The notes under the pieces were generated by a model. The model was not told the DNA's origin. It saw only the letters and a program-made list of their open reading frames with translations, and ran no database searches. The position numbers and the translations under genes are program-made. 62,242 nucleotides of DNA from JBCCTX01 sp964468435 (lineage in GTDB: Bacteria > Bacteroidota > Bacteroidia > J057). Location: NCBI GenBank assembly GCA_964468435.1, contig CAYXVE010000027.1:1-62242 (forward strand), in the 5' to 3' direction. Every line of letters starts with the position of its first letter. The first letter of the stretch is position 1. This document shows, in pieces, positions 37,444-47,622 of this stretch.

Positions 37444-38915
37444 ATCACTACGAAGAAGCTGTATATAGACTCGCAAAATATAATACACGGCGATATTTTC
37501 TCAAACAGTGTACAGCTGGCCTTGGAGCAATGGCGTTGGGTTCACTGCTAGGTTGTGGAGATGATAAGCAAGAAACTACAGCCTCAACTGTATTTTCCGA
37601 TAATCCGTTGAGTGTGTCAGTTCCACATTTTGCCCCCAGAGCCAAAAATGTAATCTTTCTTCATATGGCTGGTGCTCCATCACAGTTGGAATTATTTGAC
37701 TATAAGCCCAAACTACAGAAGTTGGATGGTAAGCCATGTCCCGCTTCTCTCCTGGAAGGCAAACGGTTTGCTTTTCTACAGGGGACTCCCAACATGATGG
37801 GACCTCAAGTATCTTTTCTACAGTATGGTCAGTCAGGTTCATGGATATCCGAAAATCTTCCTCATTTCAGCACCATTGTAGATGAGGTCTGCTTGCTGAA
37901 AGCAATGCATACAGATGAATTTAACCATGCTCCAGCACAGCTATTTATGCATACGGGAAGTCCCCGCCTGGGCAGACCCAGCATGGGTTCCTGGGTGATG
38001 TATGGATTGGGATCGGAAAATCAAAATTTACCCGGATATGTGGTGCTGACTACTCGCTCAGATGTGAGTGCAGGGAAAAGTGTCTATGGAAGCGGATTTC
38101 TTCCTTCTGTCTATCAGGGCGTGCAATGCCGCAGTAAAGGCGAACCCGTACTCAACCTGAGTAACCCCGGCGGTATAGATCCCGACCTCAGAAAAAAATC
38201 TATCGATATCATCAATCAAATCAATCAACAGGAATATGAAGAAAGCGGAGATCCGGAAATTCTTTCACGCATTTCCCAATACGAATTAGCCTTTCGTATG
38301 CAGGCTGAAGTACCTGAGGTGATGGATATCAACCAGGAGCCTCAGTGGATACATGACATGTATGGTACAAAGCCCGGAGAATTTTCCTTTGCCAATAACT
38401 GCCTCCTAGCCAGAAGGCTGGTAGAGCGCGGTGTGCGCTTTGTCCAGCTTTTTGACAGGGCCTGGGATCACCATGGAGCCAACCCCGGAAATGGGGTTAC
38501 TGAAGGTCTGAGCAGAGCCTGCTACAATGTAGATAAGCCCATTGCTGCATTGATCAAAGATCTGAAAATGCGTGGATTACTCGAAGAAACACTGGTCATA
38601 TGGGGTGGAGAATTTGGGAGAACTCCCATGATGGAAACCCGTGCCTCAGGTGCAGATTTCAAAGGAAGAGACCACCACAGTGAGGCATTTACTATGTGGC
38701 TGGCCGGCGGCGGCGTAAAAGCAGGAATGAGCTATGGTGAAACAGACGAACTGGGCTATTATGGGATCAAAGATCGCGTACACATTCACGACCTCCAGGC
38801 CACTGTTCTACACTGTCTCGGACTGAACCACGAACGACTAACCTACGAATTTCAGGGCAGGTCTTTCCGCCTGACAGATGTACACGGAAAAGTCGTAAAA
38901 GATATACTTACATGA
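37440..38915 (+). CDS. DUF1501 protein with twin-arginine-like lipoprotein signal
   Basis: This 491-residue member of the DUF1501 family (alkaline-phosphatase-like fold) has RRYFLKQ, a twin-arginine motif, before a hydrophobic segment ending SLLGC, which predicts Tat export and lipid attachment. AKNVIFLHMAGAPSQLELFDYKPKL, WGGEFGRTPMMETRASGAD and the C-terminal FRLTDVHGKVV are family signatures. The PSD1 partner is translationally coupled upstream. A substrate is not known for this family. The 3' neighbourhood is a long gap without genes. Confidence 0.9.
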   Translation: MNHYEEAVYRLAKYNTRRYFLKQCTAGLGAMALGSLLGCGDDKQETTASTVFSDNPLSVSVPHFAPRAKNVIFLHMAGAPSQLELFDYKPKLQKLDGKPCPASLLEGKRFAFLQGTPNMMGPQVSFLQYGQSGSWISENLPHFSTIVDEVCLLKAMHTDEFNHAPAQLFMHTGSPRLGRPSMGSWVMYGLGSENQNLPGYVVLTTRSDVSAGKSVYGSGFLPSVYQGVQCRSKGEPVLNLSNPGGIDPDLRKKSIDIINQINQQEYEESGDPEILSRISQYELAFRMQAEVPEVMDINQEPQWIHDMYGTKPGEFSFANNCLLARRLVERGVRFVQLFDRAWDHHGANPGNGVTEGLSRACYNVDKPIAALIKDLKMRGLLEETLVIWGGEFGRTPMMETRASGADFKGRDHHSEAFTMWLAGGGVKAGMSYGETDELGYYGIKDRVHIHDLQATVLHCLGLNHERLTYEFQGRSFRLTDVHGKVVKDILT

Positions 38916-39868
38916 TCCTGCTTAAAACAATTGATATACTTCTAATCTGAAAGCTATTGCATGGGCAGTAATGATATCTCCTTTTCGTGGAAGTGCTTCG
39001 ATGTGTAATAATTTTGTCTCTTATACCCGCTTATTAATTTAGGAATATACCTAAAAATTCGCTTATCCATGGATGGGTATATCAACTTAAACAACAAACA
39101 CGAAATACACCTTATTTGCTATAACATGTAGCATACATACACGCTTTTGTTTTACTTTCCACACAAGAAAATACCACAAAAACAAAAATTTGTAGCACCT
39201 CTCATTTTTTCCAGAAAGACTATAAAAAAATCATCGAATTTTAACTAGATATATTTTTGATTCAATTTACCCTTTCTTGAGTTATCAGAAGCAGGTTTCC
39301 AGGCATAAACCTAATGATCGATACCTCTAAAACAGATTCAGGAAGTGGTAATTTCAGAACCTGCCGAATTGACGCTTTTACAAAATGCTTCATGTGTATA
39401 TTACCAATAAATTCCTTCAACCTACATTCCAGTAAGCTTTCGGTTGTGGCGTCTAACCTACGCTCCTACCTATGGCGCATCATCTCACCCGTTTTTTTAC
39501 CCATTTTACGTATCATTTGCTACCCAGGAGCTATCTGCCAATCCGGCACATTCACTTTTCTTAAAGGATCTACCAACAGGATATATCCTCTCAGCATTGT
39601 CACTTACTGCATTTGCATGGCGACAACCTTCATATCGCGGTTGAAAAGCAATATCACGACTGGCTTCCGAATAATATAATTGAGCAGTGTAATTCTTATG
39701 CGTAAACAGAATTTAATCAGGAAATTGATTGGGTGTTGGTAGAGGATTCATGACATTTTTTGTAGGAAAAATAGTGTTCATCCTGGTATAGGGACGAATT
39801 CATACTCATTTTTTCCTCAATATATATGAAATCATCCTACCGACACCCAATGAGAATATAGCCCAGCA
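38916..39868. other. Long intergenic region with possible degraded coding sequence and inverted repeats
   Basis: This 953-bp gap lies between the DUF1501 gene and the desaturase. Nt 39314-39679 is open in one frame and 39444-39644 in another, but neither reads like a known protein or has a start context, so degraded coding sequence is only a guess. Near its right end lies the repeat pair 39728-39851. Confidence 0.35.
39728..39851. repeat. 15-bp inverted repeats framing 94 bp (MITE-like)
   Basis: ATTGGGTGTTGGTAG at 39728-39742 and CTACCGACACCCAAT at 39837-39851 are inverted copies with one mismatch, framing 94 bp. The element of about 124 bp has no ORF, which fits a miniature inverted-repeat element, but no target-site duplication is clear. 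A hairpin close to the 3' end of the desaturase gene is an alternative. Confidence 0.35.
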
Positions 39869-40927
39869 TTAGGCAAATACGCGTTCTTGCTGTCGCTCTT
39901 TCTGATAGTATTCTTTAAAAGTTATCATTCGCTCTGTTTCCTCGTCCCACAATTTATGGAACATACACTTCAGACTTTCTCTGAAATTGATCGTAGTTAC
40001 ATACTTCTGAAAAATCGGATTCTCCCTTGCACAACGCGGTAAGTTGTAGTTGGGAATGCGAGGACTTAAGTGGTGAATGTGGTGTAATCCTATGTTACCT
40101 GTCAACCAGTTAAATACCCTGGGCAACTTGTAATAAGTGCTGCCCTTAATAGCTGCAACCAGAAAATTCCAGTTATCTCTCCACTGTTTGTAAGCCTCCT
40201 CATGCTGGTGTTGTACGTAAAAAAACCAAAACGCTATAATACTAAAACCTACTATAATAAAAAGCTGCACAAATAAGAATTCTTTCCATCCCAGTAAGAA
40301 AGCCAGCAATGTATACACTCCCAAGATCAAGATATTATTGATCAACTGAGATTTTTTCACCTTTTTTAAACCCTTAAAATTATACATGGGGAGCCTGTTA
40401 GTAACCATTACGTAAATGACAGGAGCTAAAACAAATAAAACAATAGGGTTTCTAAATATCCTATATTTCAGTTTTCCCCACTTCGACTTGTTGCGATATT
40501 CCGCTACCGTCGAAAAGTTAATATCTCCGATGTCCCGATGCTCCAGTTGACCGGTATGACCGTGATGAAAGGCATGTACCTTAGCCCAATACTTGTAGGG
40601 AATCGATGTAAAAAAACTGCTGATTACTCCAATTAAATTATTAAGTTTTTTGGATTTCAAAAAAGATTGATGTCCACAATCATGCTGTATGATGAATATT
40701 CTGGCCAAAAAAAACGAGTTAATAATTCCCAATCCAATTGTAATCCATATCGACCAATTTAAACTCAAATACATCAGCACCCACAAACCTAAAAAGGGCA
40801 AAAAGGTATTTACAATTTGCAAAATCGCTTTCTTGGAACAGGGCTTCTGATAATCCTTGATTAGCTGCTGCCAGTTTTGAAGTGAATCCTTAATTTCTTC
40901 TTCTAAGGAGATATTCTTGTAATTCAT
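39869..40927 (-). CDS. Membrane fatty-acid desaturase
   Basis: This 352-residue polytopic membrane protein carries three histidine boxes: HDCGH (82-86), HAFHH (118-122) and HHIHH (282-286). These form the di-iron site of the DesA-type acyl-lipid/acyl-CoA desaturase family. It introduces a double bond in a membrane fatty acid, typically for cold or fluidity adaptation. A long AT-rich gap separates it from the divergent dehydrogenase-like gene, so it is probably transcribed alone. Confidence 0.9.
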   Translation of the reverse strand: MNYKNISLEEEIKDSLQNWQQLIKDYQKPCSKKAILQIVNTFLPFLGLWVLMYLSLNWSIWITIGLGIINSFFLARIFIIQHDCGHQSFLKSKKLNNLIGVISSFFTSIPYKYWAKVHAFHHGHTGQLEHRDIGDINFSTVAEYRNKSKWGKLKYRIFRNPIVLFVLAPVIYVMVTNRLPMYNFKGLKKVKKSQLINNILILGVYTLLAFLLGWKEFLFVQLFIIVGFSIIAFWFFYVQHQHEEAYKQWRDNWNFLVAAIKGSTYYKLPRVFNWLTGNIGLHHIHHLSPRIPNYNLPRCARENPIFQKYVTTINFRESLKCMFHKLWDEETERMITFKEYYQKERQQERVFA

Positions 40928-41327
40928 GTAAAAAAAACTTTATCTAATAAAACGGACAAAAAAGTCAAAATCCATGCTGAGCGATTCTGAGCGCTCCTCG
41001 TCATGTCAAAAATGGAAAAAGTTTAGCTTGTGACACTCTAGTTTTAAAAATTGCTAAATTATACCAAATTCCTAAATAAAAAGGAAACTGATTTATCAAG
41101 TCGATCATTTCTGGAACAAGACTTTTTGTTTTACAAATATCAAACGATTAAGTCGGATAAAAGTTAATTAATAAAAGGCTTTATCGCAGCGCATGAAATT
41201 GAGAAAAACAATTTTAAACGAGCTTTCTTGCTTGTCATTTATTATTATTGTTAGGTTTTTTATGATTTCTTGAAAATATTATCATTACCCATACATCCCT
41301 TCTACTATTACTAAAAAATTTACACGG
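40928..41327. promoter_or_regulatory. Divergent intergenic region
   Basis: This 400-bp AT-rich gap lies between the desaturase (-) and CxxCH protein (+) genes. It must hold both promoters. I recognise no operator, riboswitch or gene remnant in it. Confidence 0.35.
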
Positions 41328-44300
41328 ATGAACATAAGGTTTGAATCTATTAGTCAATATCAGATTAGCAGATGTGTTTCTGTTTTTCTCTTTACGATTA
41401 TATTATCTGCTTGTACGAATGACACAGCACCTAAAAAGCCTGAATATAAGACATCAACTGAAACTGATTTCACGGAGGTTAATGATGTCTCTGTTCAGTT
41501 GGATAGTAGCTTTGTGCTAAATCTATGGGCACCTGGCCCGTTATTGTCCAGCCCTGTTTCGTTGACTTTTGACAACCAGGGGCGGGCTTTTGTGAGTGAA
41601 ACAGCCCGAAGAAAGAGTTCTGATATTGATATTCGCAGACATTGGGACTGGGCAACTGAAGACCTATCCCTGGAATCTCTCGAAGAAACTGAGGCTTTTC
41701 ACAAAGCTAAACTCTCTATCGATCAGGGCAAAGAGAACACCTGGCAGGAAGATTTTAATCAAGATGGAAGTCATGACTGGAGAGACCTTGCCATACAAAG
41801 TGAACGCGTACGTATGGTATGGGATGGGAATAATGATGGTAAGGCTGATTCATCTAATATAATGGCTGAATCTTTTAACTCCATGGTTACCGGAGTAGCT
41901 GCCGGTGTAACGTATTATAGAGATCAGATATTTCTGGCAGTTGCTCCCGACTTGTGGCGCATTGTAGACAGCGACGGCAATGGCCTTGCTGATAAGATCG
42001 AATCAATTAGCCATGGATATGGAATTCATATTGGCTATGCGGGACACGACATGTCCGGGTTGACTGTTGGACCTGATGGGAAAATATATTGGTCTATAGG
42101 CGACCTGGGGGTGAATACCGTAGACCAAACAGGTAAAAGGTGGAAGTATCCCCATCACGGTGCTGTCATGAGAGCTAATCCCGATGGATCTGATTTTGAA
42201 GTATTTGCATATGGACTTCGCAATCCTCAGGAATTAGCATTTGATGAGTTTGGCAACTTGATCAGTGTGGATAATGATGGCGATCATGCAGGTGAGCATG
42301 AACGTATCGTGCATATTATCAACGGTTCTGATACGGGATGGAGAACTTACTGGCAATTTGGAAAATACAATCAACCCGGCGGCGACTACAAAGTATGGAT
42401 GGATGAGAAGCTCCACGTACCCTATTTCAAGGGGCAACCTGCTTACATACTCCCTCCCCTGGCACTGGCAGCAGATGGCCCCGCAGGTCTTGCATATAAT
42501 CCAGGTACAGCATTAGGAGAAAAATGGAAAGGATACTTTTTTGCCTCATATTTTACTGGTTCTTCTGCTCGCTCTAAGATTCAAGCTTTTAAACTGAAAC
42601 CCGACGGAGCTAGCTTTGACGTAGTCGAAGACAAGGAGATCCTTACCGGGCTCAATATGACAGGCATTACTTTCGGTCCGGATGGAGCACTGTACATGGC
42701 TGACTGGTTGGAAGGATGGGATAAAAAACCACAAGGGAGAATTTGGAGACTCGATGTTGAGGACAGAAGCCTTGAGATAAAGAGAAAAGAGGTACAACAA
42801 ATACTCGCGGAAGGGATGTCAAAGCTCGATGGTGAAGCGTTGTTTGACCTAATGGCTCATGCAGATATGCGCGTACGCATGGAAGCTCAATTTGAACTTG
42901 CAGCCAGAGGAGATGTCAAAACGCTTTCACAAGCTGTCTGGAAAAAGGATGATCTCCTGAGACGTCTACACGGGTTGTGGGGAATGGGACAGTTGGCTGC
43001 ATTAAATGGTGAACTCAGTCAAACAATTGCTACTTATCTACAGGATGACCATGCAGAAATACGTGCTCAGGCTGCAAAAGTACTGGGGGTTCTCAGATAT
43101 CAACCTGCAGAAGACCAACTCATTGTTCAATTGGATGATACTAATTCACGAGCTGTATTTTATGCTGTTGAAGCCCTGGGGAGAATAAGCAGTACAAAGG
43201 CCCTTGATCCAATTGTAGAAGTTCTCGAAAGAACAGGTGATAGCGACATTCACCTTCGTTATGTCACGTTTATCGCTCTGGGGAGGATAGGTGACGAAGA
43301 TGCCTTGGTAGCACTCAAATCGCATCCTTCGCTGAATGTCCGATTGGGAGCAGTAGTAGCATTAAGGAGAATGAGATCTGCAAAAGTAGCTGATTTTCTC
43401 TACGATCAGCATCCCTGGGTAGCTACTGAAGCTGCCAGGGCTATACACGATGATGAATCGATTCCAGAGGCCATGCCTGCTTTGGCTCAAGCACTCACAG
43501 AATCCAGTATTAAAGATGAAGCCTTTGTCCGCCGAGCTGTCAATGCCAACCTGAGAATGGGAGGTGAAGAAAGCGCCAATCGCCTTGCTGCGTATGCAGC
43601 TTCTGAAGATGCCATACCTGGATACAGGGTCGTAGCACTAGAAGCTTTGGGATTCTGGCCCGATCCCAATCCGCTCGATTGGGTGGAAGGAAGATACAGA
43701 GGGATTTCTCCTCATGATCCTCAACAAGCTATCGCTGCTGTTTCACAGCACCTGGAAACCTTACTGACAGAAGCTCCGACGGAAGTGCAGATCGCAACTG
43801 CTCAGATGAGCGGTAAACTGGATCTTCAAGCAGCTAATCCCATACTCTACCAGCTTGTCAAAGCTATGTCCCAACCCAGTGAAGTGCGATCAGCTGCTTT
43901 AGCGGCTATGTCTGAGTTGGATAGCGATCAGATTCTGGAGGTCCTGGAATGGATCATGGAAGGCGATAATCGCCAACTCAGACAGGAAGCTCAATTTTAC
44001 CTGGTTAATATGGATACAGATGAGGAAAATATAGCTGGCATACTTGCAAGTGTCCTTCAAAAAGGTACCTTAGAAGAAAAACAAAATACTCTGAAAAATA
44101 TAGCTTCGCTTTCTGGGGAAACAGCCAAAAATATCCTAAATGACTGGTTCGACCAGCTAAAAACCAGAGAAATTGATCCAGAACTAGAATTGGATGTGAT
44201 TATGGCAATTGAAAAAAGCGGATTTGAAGATTTAAAAAATGAACTGGCCGGTTATGAAAGCCAGATCAAAGAAGAAAATCCACTCGCCCTCTATGATCCT

Positions 44301-44759
44301 GCTATGTATGGCGGAGACCCTGAAAAAGGGGGAATCGTTTTTTACAAACATCAGGCTGCCCAGTGCATCAAATGTCATCAAATAAATGGTCAGGGTGGTC
44401 AGGTAGGACCAGATCTTACCCGGATAGGTAGCGTTCTGGACCGCAAGCAATTATTGACATCGCTTGTAGCACCCAGCAAACGTATAGCACCTGGTTATGG
44501 AATCGTTACGCTAACCCTCAACGATGGCCAAACGATTGCCGGTACAATCATGGGAGAAAATGAAGACGAAGTCACCCTCAAAACAGCTATAGGAGAAACT
44601 CAATCCATATCCGCATCCGAAATCAAGGAGCGCAAAGATGCGCCTTCGTCTATGCCCCAGATGAATTTAATTCTCAATAAGTCAGAAATCAGAGATCTAG
44701 TAGCTTATCTTGCTATTCTAAAAGATCATAACGGTAAACTCACCATGAAAAATAACTAA
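41328..44759 (+). CDS. HEAT-repeat heme-binding CxxCH dehydrogenase-like lipoprotein
   Basis: This 1143-residue lipoprotein (Cys in ILSACTND) has a propeller domain (about 55-470; HDMSGLTVGPDGKIYWSIGD, GDHAGEHERI). At least six HEAT repeats follow (about 490-950; DDHAEIRAQAAKVLGVLR). The C-terminal cytochrome c domain has CIKCH at residues 1013-1017 and a probable distal Met in PSSMPQM. It belongs to the same planctomycete-type family as the gene at 31625-34300 and the broken copies at 47623-48262 and 50835-51914. A 4-bp overlap at its 3' end joins it convergently to a small lipoprotein gene. Confidence 0.87.
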   Translation: MNIRFESISQYQISRCVSVFLFTIILSACTNDTAPKKPEYKTSTETDFTEVNDVSVQLDSSFVLNLWAPGPLLSSPVSLTFDNQGRAFVSETARRKSSDIDIRRHWDWATEDLSLESLEETEAFHKAKLSIDQGKENTWQEDFNQDGSHDWRDLAIQSERVRMVWDGNNDGKADSSNIMAESFNSMVTGVAAGVTYYRDQIFLAVAPDLWRIVDSDGNGLADKIESISHGYGIHIGYAGHDMSGLTVGPDGKIYWSIGDLGVNTVDQTGKRWKYPHHGAVMRANPDGSDFEVFAYGLRNPQELAFDEFGNLISVDNDGDHAGEHERIVHIINGSDTGWRTYWQFGKYNQPGGDYKVWMDEKLHVPYFKGQPAYILPPLALAADGPAGLAYNPGTALGEKWKGYFFASYFTGSSARSKIQAFKLKPDGASFDVVEDKEILTGLNMTGITFGPDGALYMADWLEGWDKKPQGRIWRLDVEDRSLEIKRKEVQQILAEGMSKLDGEALFDLMAHADMRVRMEAQFELAARGDVKTLSQAVWKKDDLLRRLHGLWGMGQLAALNGELSQTIATYLQDDHAEIRAQAAKVLGVLRYQPAEDQLIVQLDDTNSRAVFYAVEALGRISSTKALDPIVEVLERTGDSDIHLRYVTFIALGRIGDEDALVALKSHPSLNVRLGAVVALRRMRSAKVADFLYDQHPWVATEAARAIHDDESIPEAMPALAQALTESSIKDEAFVRRAVNANLRMGGEESANRLAAYAASEDAIPGYRVVALEALGFWPDPNPLDWVEGRYRGISPHDPQQAIAAVSQHLETLLTEAPTEVQIATAQMSGKLDLQAANPILYQLVKAMSQPSEVRSAALAAMSELDSDQILEVLEWIMEGDNRQLRQEAQFYLVNMDTDEENIAGILASVLQKGTLEEKQNTLKNIASLSGETAKNILNDWFDQLKTREIDPELELDVIMAIEKSGFEDLKNELAGYESQIKEENPLALYDPAMYGGDPEKGGIVFYKHQAAQCIKCHQINGQGGQVGPDLTRIGSVLDRKQLLTSLVAPSKRIAPGYGIVTLTLNDGQTIAGTIMGENEDEVTLKTAIGETQSISASEIKERKDAPSSMPQMNLILNKSEIRDLVAYLAILKDHNGKLTMKNN

Positions 44760-45049
44760 TAACCGCAGGGGGCATATCCGTATGCCCCACATTTTCTCTT
44801 TACAGAATCGAGTACCCAGGCATAGGCAGCCGAATCAAACCGCAAATATTCCCAAGTGATGCAGGTGTGAAATTCATTGGGACAATCATCATCGGATTTG
44901 CAGGGATCACAACTGCCTTCGCTCCATTGACTGTCTACGGTCTGGTTGGCATCCTGCAAAAGCAGACCAGGAAACTCTTTGTCCCGGTTACAACCCATAC
45001 ATAATGCCAATAATACTATAAGACTGGTTATCAATTCTCTATGCTGCAT
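44756..45049 (-). CDS. Small cysteine-rich lipoprotein
   Basis: This 97-residue predicted lipoprotein (Cys in LCMGCNRD) has six further cysteines (SCDPC, DDC, HTC, KC, PC) that could form three disulphides. The ATG at 45049 is preferred over the TTG at 45055. No family is recognised. It is convergent with, and overlaps by 4 bp, the large CxxCH protein gene. The cysteine content suggests an extracytoplasmic protein. Confidence 0.6.
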   Translation of the reverse strand: MQHRELITSLIVLLALCMGCNRDKEFPGLLLQDANQTVDSQWSEGSCDPCKSDDDCPNEFHTCITWEYLRFDSAAYAWVLDSVKRKCGAYGYAPCGY

Positions 45050-45166
45050 ACCCAAATGTAACTAAAATTGCTGGTATCGCCATTTATCTATATTATGAGT
45101 TGATATACCTCATGTATGGGTTTTTCAAATTGCATAAACTATCCTATTTTACCCCTCCAATTTCGA

Positions 45167-46021
45167 ATGATGAAAAACATACAGGATCTATTAAATATAC
45201 TGGAACTGGAGCCTATCGAAGAAAATATCTTCCGAGGGATAAATCACAGCTATGGCTCTAAGAGAGTATATGGAGGTCAGGTATTGGGACAAGCGCTTTA
45301 CGCAGCTACTACTTCTGTTCCCCAAGACCGGATTCTACATTCCCTGCATGCGTATTTTATTCTTCCAGGTGATGTCTCTCAGCCGATCATCTACAATGTA
45401 GATCGGGTACGAGACGGAGGTAGTTTCACCACCCGACGTGTCAAGGCTATCCAGAAAGGACAGGACATATTCATCATGGCTGCTTCCTATCAATTGATAC
45501 AGGAAGGTTTTGATCATCAAATTGATATGCCCAATGTCCCCTCACCGGATTCCTTGTTGAGCGATCAGCAGATTATCGAAAAATACCAGGATAAACTCCC
45601 TGATTTTTTCCAGAGCTTTCTAGAACCCAGGCCTATTGAATTCCGGCCCGTAGAGAAACCCGATTTCCTTCAGCCTGGTATCAAAGCACAGCCCATCCGG
45701 CATGTATGGTTCAAAGCCAATGGTAAAATGCCCGATAGTATATCTTTACACCAACAGGCATTGGCATATGCCTCTGATTACAACCTGCTGACCACAGCAC
45801 TGCGTCCACATCCGGCCCGCATCGATCAACTACAGATTGCTAGTCTGGATCACGCCATGTGGTTTCACAGAAAGTTTCGGGTGGATGAATGGCTACTCTA
45901 TGCGTTGGACAGCCCCAGTGCTTCCAATGCAAGAGGATTTACCAGGGGTAATATTTTCAACCAGGAAGGTAAACTTGTTGCCTCTGTCGTTCAGGAAGGC
46001 TTAATTCGATTACGTAAATAG
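45167..46021 (+). CDS. tesB: Acyl-CoA thioesterase II
   Basis: This 284-residue double hotdog thioesterase has the family signatures RVYGGQVLGQALYAA, LHSLHAYFILPGD, SLDHAMWFHRKFR (catalytic Asp), ARGFTRGNIF and the terminal VVQEGLIR (catalytic Gln). It hydrolyses medium- to long-chain acyl-CoA in the cytoplasm. I start at the ATG at 45167 because the upstream extension to 45116 is not conserved in the family. The gene sits alone between a small lipoprotein and a ThuA gene. Confidence 0.9.
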   Translation: MMKNIQDLLNILELEPIEENIFRGINHSYGSKRVYGGQVLGQALYAATTSVPQDRILHSLHAYFILPGDVSQPIIYNVDRVRDGGSFTTRRVKAIQKGQDIFIMAASYQLIQEGFDHQIDMPNVPSPDSLLSDQQIIEKYQDKLPDFFQSFLEPRPIEFRPVEKPDFLQPGIKAQPIRHVWFKANGKMPDSISLHQQALAYASDYNLLTTALRPHPARIDQLQIASLDHAMWFHRKFRVDEWLLYALDSPSASNARGFTRGNIFNQEGKLVASVVQEGLIRLRK

Positions 46022-46056
46022 TCCGGAATTTCTTATATTTAAGCAAAACTTTTGAT

Positions 46057-47196
46057 ATGAAACTCTGTATTGGAATTAGACTCGCATGTATACTCATCAT
46101 CGCTGCCGGGGGCTGTCAGGCACCTGAAGAAGGACAGCAGGAACCTGAGACTCCCGAAGGCCCCGTACAATGGGTAACCTATCAAGGCTCCGACGGACCT
46201 GGAAATGGTAAATCTATTGTACTAATAAGTGGAGATGAAGAATACCGCTCGGAAGAGGCACTCCCTCAACTCGGTAAGATACTGGCTATGCAGCATGGAT
46301 TTACCTGTACGGTCTTGTTTGCCCAGAACCCAGAGCATTCGGGTGTGATAGACCCAAATTACGTCTACAATATTCCAGGTCTTGAGAAACTGCAATCGGC
46401 AGACCTGATGTATATCTTCACCCGTTTCAGAGCTCTACCAGATAGCCAGATGCAGTATATAGAGAACTATTTGATAACTGGTAAGCCCGTCATCGGTATC
46501 CGTACAGCCACCCATGCCTTCCGCTTTGAGGATACTACCCACAACTGGCGTCATTATGGTAACTATTATACAGGAGACCTGGAAGCCTGGGAAGGTGGTT
46601 TTGGAAGAGCTGTACTGGGAGAACGTTGGGTAAACCACCATGGTCATCACCGCCACCAGAGTACACGTGGCATGATCGCTCCAGGAGCAGAATCTCATCC
46701 CATTACTAAGGGTATCGAAGCTGGAGCCATCTGGGGATCTACTGATGTATATGGTGTACGACTTCCGTTGCCTGAAGATAGCCAACCTATCATTCTTGGA
46801 CAGGTAGTAGACCGAGAGGGTGTATATGATGAAAAAGATCGTTTCTACGGACTACGCCCCACAGATCAGAAAGTAGCAACAGCCAACCCTGCACGGGAAG
46901 ATCAGGGCAATCCCAACGATCCAATGATGCCTGTCGCCTGGATCAAATCTTATCAACTGCCCGGTGGCAGTTCTGGAACTGCCTTTACCTCTACAATGGG
47001 AGCATCTGTGGACCTGCTCGACGAAGATGTACGCCGGCTATTTGTCAATGCTACCTATCACCTACTAGACATGGAAGTACCCCAAAAGGCAGCCGTAGAA
47101 CTCGTCGGCGATTTTGATCCTTCTCCCTATGCATTTCACGACGATGCCTACTGGGATGAAAAAGCCATGAAAGTCGAAGACTTTTTGATGAAATGA
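46057..47196 (+). CDS. ThuA-like domain lipoprotein
   Basis: This 379-residue lipoprotein (Cys in AAGGC) has a ThuA-like domain of the class-I glutamine-amidotransferase fold: VLISGDEEYRSEEALPQLGKIL, LMYIFTRFRALPDSQMQYIENY, GKPVIGIRTATHAFRF. ThuA proteins are linked to trehalose or related sugar use in rhizobia; in marine Bacteroidota they sit in carbohydrate clusters with unknown role. It is followed by a sugar mutarotase gene and shares its domain with the fusion protein at 48327-49919. Confidence 0.82.
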   Translation: MKLCIGIRLACILIIAAGGCQAPEEGQQEPETPEGPVQWVTYQGSDGPGNGKSIVLISGDEEYRSEEALPQLGKILAMQHGFTCTVLFAQNPEHSGVIDPNYVYNIPGLEKLQSADLMYIFTRFRALPDSQMQYIENYLITGKPVIGIRTATHAFRFEDTTHNWRHYGNYYTGDLEAWEGGFGRAVLGERWVNHHGHHRHQSTRGMIAPGAESHPITKGIEAGAIWGSTDVYGVRLPLPEDSQPIILGQVVDREGVYDEKDRFYGLRPTDQKVATANPAREDQGNPNDPMMPVAWIKSYQLPGGSSGTAFTSTMGASVDLLDEDVRRLFVNATYHLLDMEVPQKAAVELVGDFDPSPYAFHDDAYWDEKAMKVEDFLMK

Positions 47197-47256
47197 GCAT
47201 CGCATAATTACCTGTAAGAGACACGAAGTATCGTGTAATAACCCAAATTATAACTC

Positions 47257-47598
47257 ATGTCAAACCGACGCTACTGTCTCGCTCTTGACCTTAAGGACAA
47301 TCCCAAACTCATCGAACAATACAAAGCATGGCATAACCCTGATAAAATCTGGCCAACCATCACAGAAAGTATCCGCAAATCCGGTATCGTCGATATGGAG
47401 ATCTATCTTACCGGAAACCGGCTCTTCATGATCATGGAGGTGGATGAACATTTCGCTTTCGACAAAAAAGCCCAAATGGATCAGAATAACCCCAAAGTAC
47501 AGGAATGGGAAGCGCTCATGTGGACCTTTCAGCAGGCTCTTACCTGGTCAAAAGATGGAGAAAAATGGGTATTGATGGAAAGGGTATTTAAATTGTAG
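47257..47598 (+). CDS. L-rhamnose/L-fucose mutarotase (RhaM/DUF718 family)
   Basis: This 113-residue cytoplasmic protein is of the DUF718 fold. QYKAWHNPDKIWPTI (Tyr22, His26, Trp32-Pro33) matches the active-site segment of RhaM (E. coli RhaM reads YQRRHNPIWPEL), with two extra residues. MEIYLTGNRLFMIMEV is the second family block. It interconverts anomers of a 6-deoxy sugar. The extra residues lean toward the L-fucose type, but this cannot be settled here. A deoxysugar from sulfated polysaccharide is the likely substrate. Confidence 0.8.
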   Translation: MSNRRYCLALDLKDNPKLIEQYKAWHNPDKIWPTITESIRKSGIVDMEIYLTGNRLFMIMEVDEHFAFDKKAQMDQNNPKVQEWEALMWTFQQALTWSKDGEKWVLMERVFKL

Positions 47599-47622
47599 CA
47601 AGTTGAGCTTACTGCATATCCC

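Noticed and set aside
39314..39679. A 121-codon plus-strand gene
   Set aside because: The translation has no signal peptide, no family pattern and no start context; a different frame over the same region is equally open.
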